Assembly: GCA_936450465.1 (NCBI GenBank)
Contig: OW388289.1
Coordinates: 82,702,868-82,766,867, forward strand
Source: Gibbula magus
Lineage: Eukaryota; Mollusca; Gastropoda; Trochida; Trochidae
DNA: 64,000 bases
Reading direction: 5' to 3'
Positions 34,373 through 47,039 of the stretch are shown one piece after another. Positions within the stretch are counted from its first letter, which is position 1; every line of letters starts with the position of its first letter. Made by a program: the position numbers and the translations under genes. The notes under the pieces were generated by a model that worked only from the letters and a program-made list of their open reading frames with translations, ran no database searches and was not told the origin of the DNA.

Positions 34373-34785
34373 AAATATCGCCAAAAATTCAAAAATTCAC
34401 CAAATCGTGTTACATTTTGCAATGCACCTCTCCTAGTGGTGAAGAAGACATGTACCAAATTTGAAAAGGATGAGATGAATAGTTTTTTTGTAATCGATCG
34501 GACAAAAAATGCTCAGAATTTGACGAAGTTAAAAAAAATTAAAAATCGCCAAAAATTCAAAAATTCACCAATTCGGTTTAAACTTCGCACTGCACCTCTC
34601 CTAGCGGTGAAGAAGACATGTACCAAATTTAAAAAGGATGAGACGAATAGTTTTTCTGTAATCGATCGGACAAAAATTGTCTTCGGACGGAAGGACGGAC
34701 GGACGGACGGACAGACGGACGGACGGACGGACGGACGGAATCGTTGGTATAACTATATACCCCCAACCGTTGGTCGGGGGTATAA
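34373..34785. mobile_element. GGAC-tract element fragment with 168-bp modules and a terminal hairpin
   Basis: Two modules (gcacctctcctag.ggtgaag, starting 34424 and 34592) are followed by a (GGAC)n tract at 34685-34738. A near-perfect hairpin (tatacccccaacc / ggtcgggggtata, 34757-34785) closes it. Same layout as the elements at 38.0 and 51.2 kb. Confidence 0.6.
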
Positions 34786-35933
34786 TAAACCTTACGTAAT
34801 TTCAAGTGGTTTCGAAACATTAATTACTGTCAGTGTTACTGACTGCTTTGATTTGGGTCCACAAAATTCCTGTCTCAGCTTTTGGACCGTCGTAACACTA
34901 GTCACAGTTCGGTATTTGTTTTTCCCGTTACCATGGAAACGCAACTTGGATTCCTTTCTGGGCCAGAACTAATCTACAATGTAGATATTGCTTGCCGATA
35001 TCGCATGAGCTCACACAAGCACCATCTACTTATGGAGCCAGTTTTGGGTGATAAAAGACGATTGTTCATGAAACTCTTCCCCCAAAATTCATTTACGTGA
35101 TTAGATTTATGAAAACATATTTTAAACTTTCTGGTTCAGATTTACAGAAAGAAAAAATATTTGAATGACTTATTTTCATTTTCAGCAGTTCTCTTCTTGT
35201 GTAGATTGCTCTATTTATAAATATATACTGAACATCTAAAAATGTCACACTCTCAGTACAGTTTCTGGACTTTTCAAACACACTAATCCTTGAAATATGT
35301 GTATAAAGAAGCCCATTCTGCAACTTCGGGCCGGATTGTGTTGTGTTTCTCCTTGACAATGGAATGAACATTTCTTTTCTTTCAACTTTTTTAAAACTAA
35401 ATTTGCGGGTGTTGAATAGCAATGAATCCCGGAAATTTTACAAACGCAACTATTTATCTTATAAATCAATAATTATGGCCAAGGTTACATGCAATGTTAA
35501 TCCGATTGCATTAAATTCAAAATTTGAAATTGAATTATTGCTACAAAGGGATTGGGCCCATTTATAAATCTGAAAATTACTTAACACCCTTAAAAAAAAC
35601 CATTGTCAAATGTGTCTTTTCCAATCCCTGAATCTAAGTAATTTTTGTCTATGATTGCCAAATTAAGCTCTTTCCTGGTAAGTTGTCACATCAATGAAAA
35701 TTCAATACAGTATCCCAAATAAATGTAATTCAAGGGTTAAATCTAAATTGTTGATTGGTATAAACAGTTTGAATTAAAGACTGGAAAAATTTCCAAACTT
35801 TGTTTTCTCAATAACAGCATTGCATTATTTCAATATAAGTTGAAATATGACCTTCAATACTAGAGACTCAAAATACATTTTCATCTTGTAAGAACTGGGT
35901 GTTATCAATGTACAAGTAGGCAGCCTTTAAATT
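34786..35933. other. no recognised feature
   Basis: AT-rich sequence downstream of the Myb/SANT-like gene; no ORF with domain or splice support was found. Confidence 0.4.
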
Positions 35934-38900
35934 TTACATGTAAAACTCATTGAGTAATTTGTAATCACAAACTTGACTATCCTTCTCTTTGAGAAATAGT
36001 ATTCTTTCTTTAATCGCCAAATCTCGTACCTGGTATTCTTTAGTGCATATTAAATACTCTTCCCACATGGATGTCAATTCTGTTAATTTCTGTACTTTTT
36101 TTCTTCAACAGCAAGTAGTCCTTCCATTGGATCTTCATCCTTTGTTTCCGAAAAAAGTAATTATTGATAAAATGATGCAAAATTAGTTGTGATAGTAATA
36201 GCAGACTGAAAAACAAGAAACAATTCTATATGATTTTAATCATTGATGCTGGTTGGTGAAACATTAACAGTAGTTTCATCTTTTTCAAATGAAATTTATT
36301 CAAATGCTAAATTTACTTTAATATTGATATCAACATACCGGTATTGACTATTTGTGTCATAAGATTGTTATTGAAATAAATTTACCTATTTTCCTTTTCC
36401 CTTTCCCTTTAGTCTTGGATTCTGAAATTTTAAGGAAAAGTTATATTTATTGTGACAAAATAAATTAATGATCATCATAAGCATGGGAATTTAAATGAAT
36501 TGTTTACAAGAATTAAATATTATTTTTAATGTTATATAAGCGAGTTGCGAGGAATTATGAATTATCTGCCCCGAGTTAATTATTGTGATAAACTCCAAGC
36601 TTTAAGGTTTGAAATAATAATTCCTGAGGGATAATTAATTCGTAATTCCGAGCAACAAGTTGGTTATTATTTTTCTTGGGTAAGAAATAGAGAACACTAA
36701 ACAATGTTTAATAAGATATTTATTAAACAAGTGAGTGGTTGGTATTTAAGAAGCGAAAGTGAGTTAAATACAAGTAACATCTCACGATTAAATGGAACCG
36801 AGTGTAGTATTTATTTAATACTCAAATTGTAGATTACTAAACAGTAATATCTCAAAAGGGCGAGTTTATTACATAATTAACTGAGATATTGGCTTGAAAA
36901 CACAATCCACCATTCTTCTTTGTCATACATTCAATACTTAAGAAATATTACTCATTATCTTAACAGAGTACTAGTACCTTTCACTGTGACAAATTCCACA
37001 GTGGGGGAACTGCTTCCTGAGGCCAAAATAGTTGTAAGTTCTGTTACTATTGCAGAAGTCAGATGGGCAGATGCAGATGCAGATGATGCAGCGGTTGCTG
37101 TTGGTGATACTTCACTGGTGGAAGTTGCTGTTACCGGTATCACTGTCATAGTAGAGGAGGATGCGGTGCTGGATGTCGAGCATGATGCCAATGGAGCTGA
37201 TTAATGGAAACATAGGAATTTAAGATATTAACTAGATGATCGTTTGCGGGACATCGCCAAAGCAGAGCAGCTCCGAAACTTTGGGTCTCGCCTTTCCCTG
37301 TTCCGCCTTCTCCTCAGCATAAATAAAATGGGATTTTTTTTGACAATTTTTGTTTATTTTTCAAGTTATTCTAACAAGTTGAATCATCACCGGGGTCACT
37401 TTTCACAAATTTGTTCTTAAAACCTATTTCTGATTTCAAAATTGGATCAAAGGATTAACATCGCCTTTACCAATATCTCATGACCTTGACCTTTGACCTT
37501 CAAGGTCACACCATCAATTATTACTTTTCATTGTGTATAACAATCATGCAATGACTCAAAGTGTTCATTGTTAACATAAGGCATATTCACAAAAGCATGC
37601 TTAAGTTGTGACCTTGCTGTGACCTTGACCTTTGACAGATTTTAGCGAAAACGTTTTCAGATCTTGGTCTTTCTCCATAGTTGATATATACCAAATAAGA
37701 GCCTGACAGCACAAAAATGTTTGAAGTTATCATGTCTACAAGGATTATTGTAGTGATTTGAGAACTCATGACCTTGACCTTTGCAATTGAATGTGAACAT
37801 GTCAAAATAATTCACCAGATTTATAAGAAAGAAGCTATGTATATGAGATGTTAATACCTTCTTGGAAAAAAGTTATTTACAGATTTCAGAATTGGTCACC
37901 ATGACCATATCTCATGACCTTGACCTTTGATCTTCAAGGTCACACAGTCAATGATCAATCTTTAATTGTGTATAACAATCATGTAATGATTCAAAGTGTT
38001 AATAGTTAAAACAAGAAGACATAGTCATCAACATCCCCCGCCAGACACAAGAAATGAGAACAAGGGCAATAATTCAAGAAGAAATAATTGTGCGCTTCTC
38101 ATTTTCTTTCCATTAAGGTAACGATATCCTCAAGCCACACAACTGATTTGATGTTAAACAATGTCTGAGAAAAGCTATATCCTTGGATACTTGAAACAGA
38201 GTCGAAAAAGCAGAACAAGGGGAATAACTCCGGAAAAAATAATCACATGCTTCTTTTTTTCAAACTCCATCAAAGTATCGATGGCCTTAAAGTACACACC
38301 AAATTTGGTTATCCTATCTTAAATAGTTTCTGAGAAAAGCTGTCCCCTTTGGTGATACCTTGAACAGAGTCCAAATGTACATAACAAGGGCAATAACTCC
38401 GCAAAGATTAATTGTGTGCTTCTCATTTTCGAACTCCATCAAGGTACTTATGCCCTCAAGCCATCCACCAAATTGGGTAATCCTATCTTAAATAGTCTCT
38501 GAGAAAAGCTGTCCCCTTTAGAGATAGCATGAACCGAGTCCAAACATACGGAACAAGGGCAATAACACCGGACAAAATAATCACACGGTTCTTATTTTCG
38601 AACTCCATCAAGGTATTTATGTCCACAAGCCACACACCAAATTTGGAAACTCTATCCTAAACAGTTTCTGAGAAAAGCTGTCCCCTTTGGAGATACCATG
38701 AACAGAGTCCGAAAATACGGAACAAGGGCAATAACTCCGGACAAAATAATCAAACGGTTCTTATTTTCGAACTCCATCGAGGTATTTATGTCCACAAGCC
38801 ACACACCAAATTTGGAAATCCTATCTTAAACAGTTTCTGAGAAAAGCTGTCCCCTTTGGAGATACCATGAACCGAGTCCAAACATACGGAACAAGGGCAA

Positions 38901-41731
38901 TAACTCCGGACAAAATAATCACACGGTTCTTATTTTCGAACTCCAACGAGGTATTTATGTCCACAAGCCACACACCAAATTTGGAAACTCTATCCTAAAC
39001 AGTTTCTGATAAAAGCTTTCCCTTTTGGAGATACCATGAACAGAGTCCGAAAATACGGAACAAGGGCAACAACTCCGTAAAAATATTCACAAGGTTTTTA
39101 TTTTCGAACTCCATCGAGGTATTTATGGCCACAAGCCACACACCAAATTTGGAAATCCTATCTTAAACAGTTTCTGAGAAATGCTGTCCCCTTTGGAGAT
39201 ACCATGAACAGAGTAAAAAAAATACGGAACAAGGGCCATAACTCCGAAAAAAATAATCACATCGTTCTTATTTTCGATCTCCATCGAGGTATTTATGTCC
39301 ACAAGCCACACACTAAATTTGGTTGTCCTATCTTAAATAGTTTCTGAGAAAAAGTGTCCCCCTTATAGCGGACGGACGGACGGACGGACGGACGGAGCCC
39401 AAACCTATATCCCCCTTCCACTTCGTGGCGGGGGATAATAAGGCATGTTCGCAACTGCATGCTTAAGTTGTGACATCGCTGTGACCTTGACCTTGGACAG
39501 ATTTTAGCCAAAACCTTTTCAAATCTCAGTCTTTCTCCATAGTTGATATATACCAAGTAAGGGCCTGATAACACAGAAGTTGTTGAAGTTATCGTGTTTA
39601 CAATGATTTTTGTAGTGATTTCAGAACTCATGACCTTGACCTTTGACCTTGAATGTGAGCATGTCAAAATAATTCCCAAGGTGTACAAGAAAGACGCTAT
39701 ATATATGAGGTTTGATACCTTCATGGAAAAAAGTTACATAGTGATTTCAGAACTGGTGACCATGACCCTATCTCGTGACCTTGACCTTTAAAATTCAAGG
39801 TCACACCATCAGTGATCACTTTTCCATGTGTATCACAATCATGTAATGATTCAAAGTGTTAATAGTTGAAATAAGACATTTTTGCAAAAGCATGCTTAAG
39901 TTGTGACCTCACTATGACCTTGACCTTTGACGGATGTTAGCGAAAACCTTTTCAAATCTTGGCCTTTCTCCATAGTTGATATACACCAAAGAAGAGCCTG
40001 ATAGCACAAATATTTTTCAAGTTATTGTGTTTACAAGGATTCATTTTAGCGATTTCAGAACTCGTGACCTTGACCTTTGACCTTGAATGTGAACATGTCA
40101 AAAAAATTCCCCAGGGGTATAAGTAAGAAGTTATGTATATGAGTTCTCAAAACCTAATAGGAAAAAAAGTTATAGCGAATACAAAAACGCGGCGGCGGCG
40201 GCGATGGAAATGTTTACTGGGGAATTTACATTATCTTGCCAGCATAAATTCATCAAATTTGTATAACTGTATATGATGTAGAAATTCATGACTATTCTTT
40301 GATATAATAACTCTGACTCTATTGATCATTAATAAATACTATATTTTGTTAATTCTTTTGTGATCTGTCTTCCATATAAAGATTATATATATATATATAT
40401 ATCCTAGATTCTTGGGATTTAGTTCAGTTTGTACCAGTTACTTATAATCTATTAGATCTGTTGTCAATAATATTTGCTTAACATACAAAAGTAGCCGAAG
40501 TCACACTTACATTCATCATTAAATCCGACTTCCATGCCACCTTCCACTCCCTCAATCTGGCATGTAGGGATCATTGACAACACCTGCAACAAAGTATTCA
40601 ATACATATATCTATTTCTCATTTGGAAATTGGATATTTTTTCATCAATTAAATGTCCTTAATATTGATTAATTTATGATGCAATAGTGTGAAATTCACTA
40701 TCGTTATTGGTCCAAACACAATTATGAATAAATAACATAAAGTGTATTATATATCATTTAAGATACAAGTGTGAAATTTTGTCTTGCCCGAGCGAGAGCG
40801 AGTTTTACAAAAATTTGCACAAGTTGTTTTTCCACAATATGAATAATAATACTCAATATCAAACCTTATATAACATAATATTGAGTTTCTGGTGAACTAT
40901 ATTCTTATAACAATTAAAAAAGAAATCTCAATACCTTTTCTTCAATAGCAGTGAGGTTAGGTGGTGCATTGCCGCCCCCTGTCATCTCCTGCTCCTTCTT
41001 CAGAGACATGGAACGCCTCTTCACATAACACCTGTGAGGTAGCCAAATGAATTTAATTTCTTTTCATACATTCATGAATTTTAGAAAAGGAAAGCAGATC
41101 TAACATGTCTAAGGGTCACTTAAATTATGATTGCTGATAATATTTTATTTTTATTGAATAAATTAATTCGCATTTAGTAGTATTTTACAGGTTTCATAAT
41201 CAGTAATATTTCAACAATATTATACAAATAGGCGTAGGCTATCTGAAAGATTGTTCAGGCAGGTTATAATGCTTTGATAAATTTAATCAAATATTACTTT
41301 CTTATAATCATTCCATTTTTTCTGACCTCACTGGCTCCCCTGCCTGTGGCACAGACTGCATTGATTCTGAAAATATTAATTTAATACTCAAAATGAACTG
41401 CTGTAGGCCTTCTAGCCTAGGTTACTGTTGTTAAATGAGCATAGAAAAATTGGCATACATAACGAGGCAATTTTATTCAATAACGTACACAACACGTTCT
41501 CGTATTTAGTGACATTTTCCCTTATAATATAAAGTCAAGTGACTGACAAACTGTAAACAAAAAATACCACAAACACTCACTTTTCGGCGATCCCCTGCCA
41601 CACCTTGCCCTTCACTTTCGCTGTTAGCGTCGCAGAGAAGGGTCCAAACAGCGACGATTGATGAAGACTAACTTCTTCCACGAGGATAGCGAGCTCCTTC
41701 GCTTGGAAGTTGGCCTTCCGCACTTTCTTGC
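35934..41731 (-). CDS. Myb/SANT-like (NAIF1/MSANTD-type) DNA-binding protein, multi-exon, first exon not found
   Basis: Minus-strand exons, mostly with matching phases, are: 41731-41581, 41366-41298 (or 41327), 41031-40935, 40583-40511, 37196-36978, a tentative 36-nt exon 36421-36386, and terminal 36139-35934. Exon 1 starts KKVRKANFQAKELAILVEEV and ends VWQGIAE, the Myb/SANT-like helix pattern; the next gives INAVCATGRGASEV. A basic region (CYVKRRSMSLKKEQEMTGGG) follows, then VLSMIPTCQIEGVEGGMEV and a 72-residue Ser/Thr/Ala-rich segment. A C-terminal coiled coil comes last (TSMWEEYLICTKEYQVRDL). The expected W-x-D-x-K motif (KKWNDYK) in exon 2 and the last coiled coil are each one A out of frame. 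Nuclear DNA binding is inferred from the family. Confidence 0.62.
36538..36665. mobile_element. MITE-like inverted repeat in an intron
   Basis: Left 'gagttgcgaggaattatgaa' and right 'cgtaattccgagcaacaagt' are imperfect reverse complements around a short centre that also contains self-complementary 'ttaattat' strings. Confidence 0.4.
37230..40215. mobile_element. tandem-module repeat (~433-bp units) rich in TGACCTTGACCTTTGACCTT, interrupted
   Basis: The marker gcatgcttaagttgtgac occurs at 37595, 39457 and 39890. The last two are 433 bp apart and the first pair is enlarged by a nested insertion of about 1.43 kb. Each unit carries 'gaccttgacctttgac' blocks and 'ctttctccatagttgatata.acca'. It lies in an intron of the Myb/SANT-like gene and ends near ggcggcggcggcgatgg (40191-40207). 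Confidence 0.65.
38010..39438. mobile_element. nested GGAC-tract element with eight modules of 169 bp
   Basis: The marker caagggcaata recurs at 38061, 38216, 38385, 38554, 38724, 38892, 39061 and 39230. A (GGAC)n tract lies at 39370-39395. The left end has atcccccgcca and the right end tggcgggggat. It separates host sequence that is continuous in sister units (…gttaaaa.aag / ..taaggcat). Confidence 0.7.
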
Positions 41732-42010
41732 CTGTACAGAGTAACTCTCACCTACCGGATGTAGTGTCAAATCTAACTTTCGCACAGAAGATCGTGATTG
41801 TAAGTTACGATCGCAGGTTTTAAAATAGCTAGACTTACGATTACCTTACAATAGCTTTGAGGAACGACAATAAACTATTATTTACGAGAGTTGTAAATTG
41901 GATAGTAGATGTTACAACTGATTGTAGATACGATCGTTTTGAGGAACGGGGCCCTGGACCGATATTTTCAAAGCTGTCTTAGTGCTAAGATAGTCGTAAG
42001 TCAATGTTTA
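41732..42010. repeat. MITE-like sequence upstream of the Myb/SANT-like exon 1
   Basis: The string tttgaggaacg is repeated (41858 and 41938) around 'gatcg' palindromes. 'gctgtcttagtgctaagatagtcgtaag' at 41973-42000 is also self-complementary in part (cttag.gctaag). No coding role. Confidence 0.35.
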
Positions 42011-43740
42011 TGTATGGCACTTATATGTAAAGAGTATAACAATTTTAGCTTCTGTCTGTTCAAGTACACTTAGGGTGTTGATATCATTTATTCAAAATGG
42101 TTTTTGGCCAGAATGTTTGACATTTAACTTACAGATTCATAAAATGTAGAAATTTGATGCATAAAAGATGTTGTCGATATAAATAATTAAGCTTCTCGAC
42201 CTTAAATTTGTTGGCGCGTCTTTTCGACTGTATCTAATCAAGTTAAGGAGGTTCAAAAACGATGATTTCTTGAAAGGATGTTACTTCGAAATGTGTATTC
42301 TACTGCCTTGAATGAGCATAACATATGACTGTTTGTAACTATGGTGTACTATTCTATACTGTGAAACCGGTTTGAAGCCATTAGAAAACGTCAGCGAAAA
42401 TGAAAATCCAACTTAATGTACAAATCCAAAATCAAATTGCTCCCCGATATCTTACTGAACCAGAAACGTATTGTGGCTCTTTACTCATGTTGTGTTTATT
42501 GTTTACTTTAGATACGTCAGACACGATACTTGTAACTTACATGCAAACGTTACGTACATCATCAGAATTTTCTCTCACAAAATTATTTGCAACGTCTTTC
42601 AGGTTGAAATACACTTTTGAATGGAGAGCCGAAACAAACAATTTTCTCCCTAAAATTAGCCCCCTCTGTTGCTAGGGGCCTGTGGCTTCGTAGTTCTATG
42701 CTGATTTTCACTGCAAGTATAAATGATATGTTACAATAGCTGTCCATTCCATCGCCTTTGAAAAAAGTAAACTTAAAAGTTACCCTTCTCCGTGTTCCAT
42801 TCTCTCAACAGAGATCATAGGAAAGTACCCTAGTATAGGTGTGAAATGGATTAAAAGAAAATCTGCAATCAGCCATGTTTTGACCAGCCGCCATTTTTGG
42901 AGTTGGTAACTGCAGTTACCCAACTCAGTGTAGTAGGGGTGTATATGTTACAGTCGATTCAATTTTTAAATTCAACAGGGCAATTATATTTTTGAAATTA
43001 CCAGTAATACAATTCTATTTTCAGTTTGCATTCTTTATTCATAATTATTTTCATGTTTTGGCATGTAGAAGTTGAATGTTTATTGTTTAAAGTGTGAAAC
43101 AACTGATCTAGGCTTATGATTTATATTTCATACTTGAATTCAGTAATTTAATTGATTCTTTACATATAATTAAAGGAATATTCCAGCGTATTTTCAAATT
43201 AATTCCCATTAAAGATTGAGTTATCAGGTATTTTCTCACAAAATATGTTTGTATTTGGTCAATGGGTTAAATAATTACATCAAATATAAACCGTCACTTT
43301 GGCTCGACGTGGGGGCCGCCATCTTTCTTGAAAACCTGCGGTGAATGACACACCAACGTAATCCGTGCAAGGAGTTTCGATTATAAACTCCGTACATCAT
43401 TGTGCGGTAGAGTTTGTACAATAAACTAGACTCACTGTCTGTTTGCGCTGCGCACTTGTCATCGTGTGATGTGAATACGACTGATTGAAACTCCGTAGTG
43501 ACAATAAAATACAGGGAAAAACGATCATGGCGCTGAATACATCATATTTTCGTTAAGTTCTTCAAGGCTGTTTGTTTGAATGAAACATTCACATAACGCG
43601 TAAGTGTTGTTCGCGCATGCGCATTGTTAAGTCAAGCACCATGACTAAGAAAGTTAGCCAGTTACAAATCAAATAATATTTCCAGATATGGATATTAAAT
43701 TGGTAATGGATTAGTAAATTTATCAACTAGGCCTACTTGA
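42011..43740. other. no gene recognised; one promoter-like motif
   Basis: The 91-codon ORF at 42400-42675 has no domain. A GCGCATGCGCA string (43614-43624), the NRF-1 consensus, is followed by a minimal ORF (ATG at 43640) of 10 codons; the surrounding 43160-43738 sequence may instead be a repeat. Confidence 0.35.
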
Positions 43741-43758
43741 GGTGCAAAGAAATGTTTG

Positions 43759-44655
43759 TCAACGTCGAGAAAGAACGTTCCGATTCACTATCGGGATCGC
43801 AGGTACCTCCGTTTCATTCTGGACGGGAGACACTTTCAGTGGAACGTTCTACCGTTCGGGATCTCGTCCGCCCCTTGGCTATTCACACGGGTGACTCAGC
43901 CTATCGTCCAATTCCTGCACCAGTGCGACATTCAGTTCCTAATGTATTTGGACGATGGGCTCGCTCACGACCGTTCTCCTGTCGTGCTCGAGGCGCAGCT
44001 CAGGTTCACGATAAACCTGTTCCGTCGTCTGGGGTGGTTAGTGAACTTAGAGAAGTCGGACTTGGTTCCGGCGACTCGCCTGAAGTTCCTAGGGGCCATC
44101 CTAGACACTCAGCTGTTCCGCAGGTTCGTCACATGGGAGCGGATGGCTCGTTACGATCGTCTGATGGATATCGTGCTCGATGCGTCGCTCTCCCTTCGTC
44201 AGTGGCAAAGAGTGTTGGGCTTACTAACATCTGCTCAGGACCTGACCCGCAGGGGGAGGCTATTCCTTCCCCTGTTTCAGGTGTACCTGAACCCCGCAAC
44301 ATGTCTAAATCACCAGTTACCGACGTATGTCTCTCCAATACCGGACCCCCTAGCGATGGGCTTAGACGCGCTCTCGTTAGAGTGGGAGGGGATGGACGCC
44401 TATGCTTTTCCGCCGCCGGCCATCCTCTCCCAAGTTGTAGCCAAGATAGGGACAACTCGGGTTATTCGTCTTCTTCTGGTCGCCCCGTGGTGGCCAGCCC
44501 GACCATGGTTCGTTCCTCTCCAGCGACTCTGTCTTCAGGAACCTGTTCCGATTCAGTCGCGGAGGGATCTGCTCATCAGCAGGCCAAGCGGAAAGCTACA
44601 CGAGAACCCTCAGGTGTTCTGCCTTCACGCTTGGCTTGTATTAAAACAGGGCTAA
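43759..44655 (+). pseudogene. DIRS-group reverse transcriptase (with RNase H remnant)
   Basis: The frame starts inside the RT fingers (VPIHYRDRRYLRFILDG), then LPFGISSAPWLFTRV and the catalytic MYLDDGLAHD (about 43941-43970). LVNLEKSDLVPATRLKFLGA and the thumb follow. It then jumps to DALSLEWEGMDAYAFPPPAI, the segment that normally follows RNase H, so the RNase H core has been deleted. No start codon or N-terminal Gag is present. Confidence 0.75.
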
Positions 44656-45712
44656 GGAGCAGTGGATACTCAAGGTGCGTAGCCAATGCCATAGCTACCT
44701 CTCATAGGAAGACCACTAGGAAACTCTATGATTTCCAGTGGCAGGCCTTCGACTCTTTCTGTGTTTAGAGGGGTTTCATCCCGGCAGAGGCCTCAGTTCC
44801 TCAGGTGGCGGAGTACTTGGTATACCTACGCAACTCCAGGCATCTTAAGGCGTCATCGATAAACACCAACATGTCTGCTGTCCACTCCGTACTCAGGAAG
44901 AGGTCACCAGGGTTGGATGTGTCGGTACTCAAGGACCTTGTCAAAACCTTCCGTTCTGTGGACGGCAGGACGAAGCTTCGTCCTCCTGAGTGGGACTTAG
45001 CAGTTGTGCTCAACCATCTGCGTTCCGATACGTATGAACCGCTCTCTGACGTACCCCTCCTCCCTCTCACCAGCAAGGCCATCTTTCTGGTGGCCATGGC
45101 CTCCGCAGCGCGGATTTCTGAGATCCATGCCTTGCAAGCGGACCTTCTACACATTGAGGTGAGGGAGGGAGGTTCAGCCTTCTTGGTTTAGCTCCCGACT
45201 TTGTCTGCAAAAACCAGGCGGCTGATGAAGCGGGCCGTACTTTCTCTATTCCGGCTTTGGGTTCTGACTCGGATGAGGTGGATCTCTCTCTGTGTCCGGT
45301 GAGGGCCCTGAGGGTGTACCTTCAACGTACCCGCAGGTTGAGAGATGGCAGGCGTCGTCTGTTTTTACCTCATTCGCCGAGAAGTTCTAAGGAGCTAGAT
45401 AAGCGAGCGTTGGGGGTGTACCTGAGGTCGGCGGTCATCGATGCGTACAAGGCTGCGGACCTGCCTCCCCCTTCGCGGTCCAACCCTCATGAGATCCGGG
45501 CAGTGTCAGCCACGATGGCTAACCACTGCAACATCGCGGTTTCGGATGTCATGGCGGGGTGTTTTTGGCGTTCGTCAGAGGTCTTCGCCAACCATTACCT
45601 ACGGGATGTCTCCACAGCTGACCTGGAGGGCATCCCTAGGCTGGGGCCACAAGTGTTCGGTCGAGCGAAGATGGTCCCCCCAACCAGACCGAGAAGGGTT
45701 CAACCCTCTTAG
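44580..45712 (+). pseudogene. DIRS-group tyrosine recombinase
   Basis: The SAM-like N-terminal domain (TRKLYDFQWQAFDSFCV) is cut by a TAG at 44766 and resumes in frame (AEYLVYLRNSRHLKASSIN). The catalytic domain has R in ASAARISEIHAL (near 45110), H-x-x-R in NPHEIRAVSATMA (near 45485), and the nucleophile Y in VFANHYLRDVS (near 45595). Between them the frame slips at about 45185, one G short in 'ttggttta'. Such enzymes integrate a circular cDNA by recombination. Confidence 0.75.
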
Positions 45713-45735
45713 AAGCCGTAAGGTTCATTGTAAAT

Positions 45736-46364
45736 AAACTTGTTTATGTTCCTAGCTCCTTGTCTGTTGTTGGTTTTTTCCTTAGCTTCGCTTACGCCCC
45801 CTCGCTGTTGGGGTTGGGGGGTAATGTGTTGATCTGAAGTTGAGTGGCTGGGTTGTCTCTTCGATCCGTTCATCGGTAGAGATAGTATCGCTAAAGCTCG
45901 TGGCTGAACATTATTTAGACTCATCGATATTTCCCTCATAATCACTCGCACGAGTTGGTTATTCTCTAATTCTACAACGATGTCGGCAATATTACAATTG
46001 TTTATACAAATTGAAGACCACGAAACGAGATCACCATATCAATATCATATTAATCATTCTAAATGTTTTGATTAGTCAAAAAAGTGATGATTCTAAATTC
46101 ATTCCATGTCAATCATGGAAGATATCTGACAGAAACTTGTGCTTCTTGTGATAACATTAATAAATGAATGTTAAAACACATTCTCCATACTTATACACTG
46201 AAACAGACTATAGTGCATGTATGTCAATTCATTGGGTTTCACTGGGTGAGACGTGTTCAGTGATGCGAGAAACCTCTCCCGTCTGGTCGTATATAGTCCA
46301 TTTCGAAAAAACGAAACCTCTTCAATGTTATAACAGTACTACTTGTACTTTGAACTAAGTGGGA
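45736..46364. other. no recognised gene
   Basis: Probable 3' flank of the DIRS-group element on the left, AT-rich sequence on the right. Confidence 0.4.
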
Positions 46365-46757
46365 TTAGGTTAAGTCATAGCATAGGGAACGAAAGGTTAT
46401 GATTTTAATGAGATTGAGAAGCGAATAAAAAAAATAATTAAAAAAAGACTTGAAATACTTACATAAGATTAAATGCTGATAGTTACTTTCAAATTCCCTT
46501 TGAAGAACATTTAATTCTATCTCCGATTCCGCCTTGTATATTTGAAGTACAAGTTCTTTTATTTCACTCACGTCGAAAAGTGAAATAACAGCACAGTCCT
46601 TTCGCTGTAGAGATAAGGTTTTCTGTTCTCGATCGAATGTGAATAAAATGCCTTCAATTATGAGTGTTTGCAAGAAATGATGATTTACGTTTCTTCGTCG
46701 TAGATATCTTTCGTAAAGGTCCAATTCGTTCAATAAAAGGTGTAGTAAGTCTTTCAA
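46365..46757 (-). CDS. unrecognised helical ORF at the edge of the Polinton relic
   Basis: It encodes 130 residues, rich in Leu/Glu/Lys with a predicted helical N-terminus (LLHLLLNELDLYERYLRRR) and no recognised motif. Same strand as the Polinton genes to its right but separated by 2.2 kb of non-coding sequence, so membership is a guess. Confidence 0.3.
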   Translation of the reverse strand: MKDLLHLLLNELDLYERYLRRRNVNHHFLQTLIIEGILFTFDREQKTLSLQRKDCAVISLFDVSEIKELVLQIYKAESEIELNVLQREFESNYQHLILCKYFKSFFNYFFYSLLNLIKIITFRSLCYDLT

Positions 46758-46926
46758 TTCCTTACAAACGTTGTAACCTTAACGTACACTATAATATGGA
46801 TTATCTCCGAGTCCAATTTGAAATTTTGTTTTGTCTTCGTTAAAAATGATAAGAAAACCCATCACATAAACATCATACGGTGAACATGAAGAAGATGGTT
46901 AAAGATGTTTATTAAAAAATCTAACG

Positions 46927-46930
<4 letters not shown>

Positions 46931-46957
<27 letters not shown>
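46931..46957. repeat. (TA)n microsatellite
   Basis: An uninterrupted tatata run; others occur at 40383-40403 and 62860-62905. Confidence 0.8.
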
Positions 46958-47039
46958 GGGGCAGAGTTGTTGAAGATAACTCAAATATTTTATTTTTAAA
47001 AAACATCGCTCCCTTTTTGTATATATTCATTTAAGTTCA

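Larger units (their letters stand above)
43741..45735 (+). mobile_element. DIRS-group tyrosine-recombinase retroelement, internally deleted
   Basis: A truncated RT/RNase H ORF overlaps a tyrosine recombinase ORF in another frame, as in DIRS/PAT/Ngaro elements. The local base composition is more GC-rich than the neighbourhood. The 5' end and most of the RNase H domain are missing. Sequence to about 45935 (including the g-rich 'ttggggttggggggtaatg') may be its 3' end; split or inverted terminal repeats were not identified. Confidence 0.75.

Noticed and set aside
42400..42675. 91-residue ORF as a gene
   Set aside because: No domain, poor composition and no splice or promoter context.
43737..44580. 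343-codon ORF overlapping the DIRS-group RT
   Set aside because: Its first ~280 residues are an out-of-frame reading of the RT; only its last part is the recombinase N-terminus.
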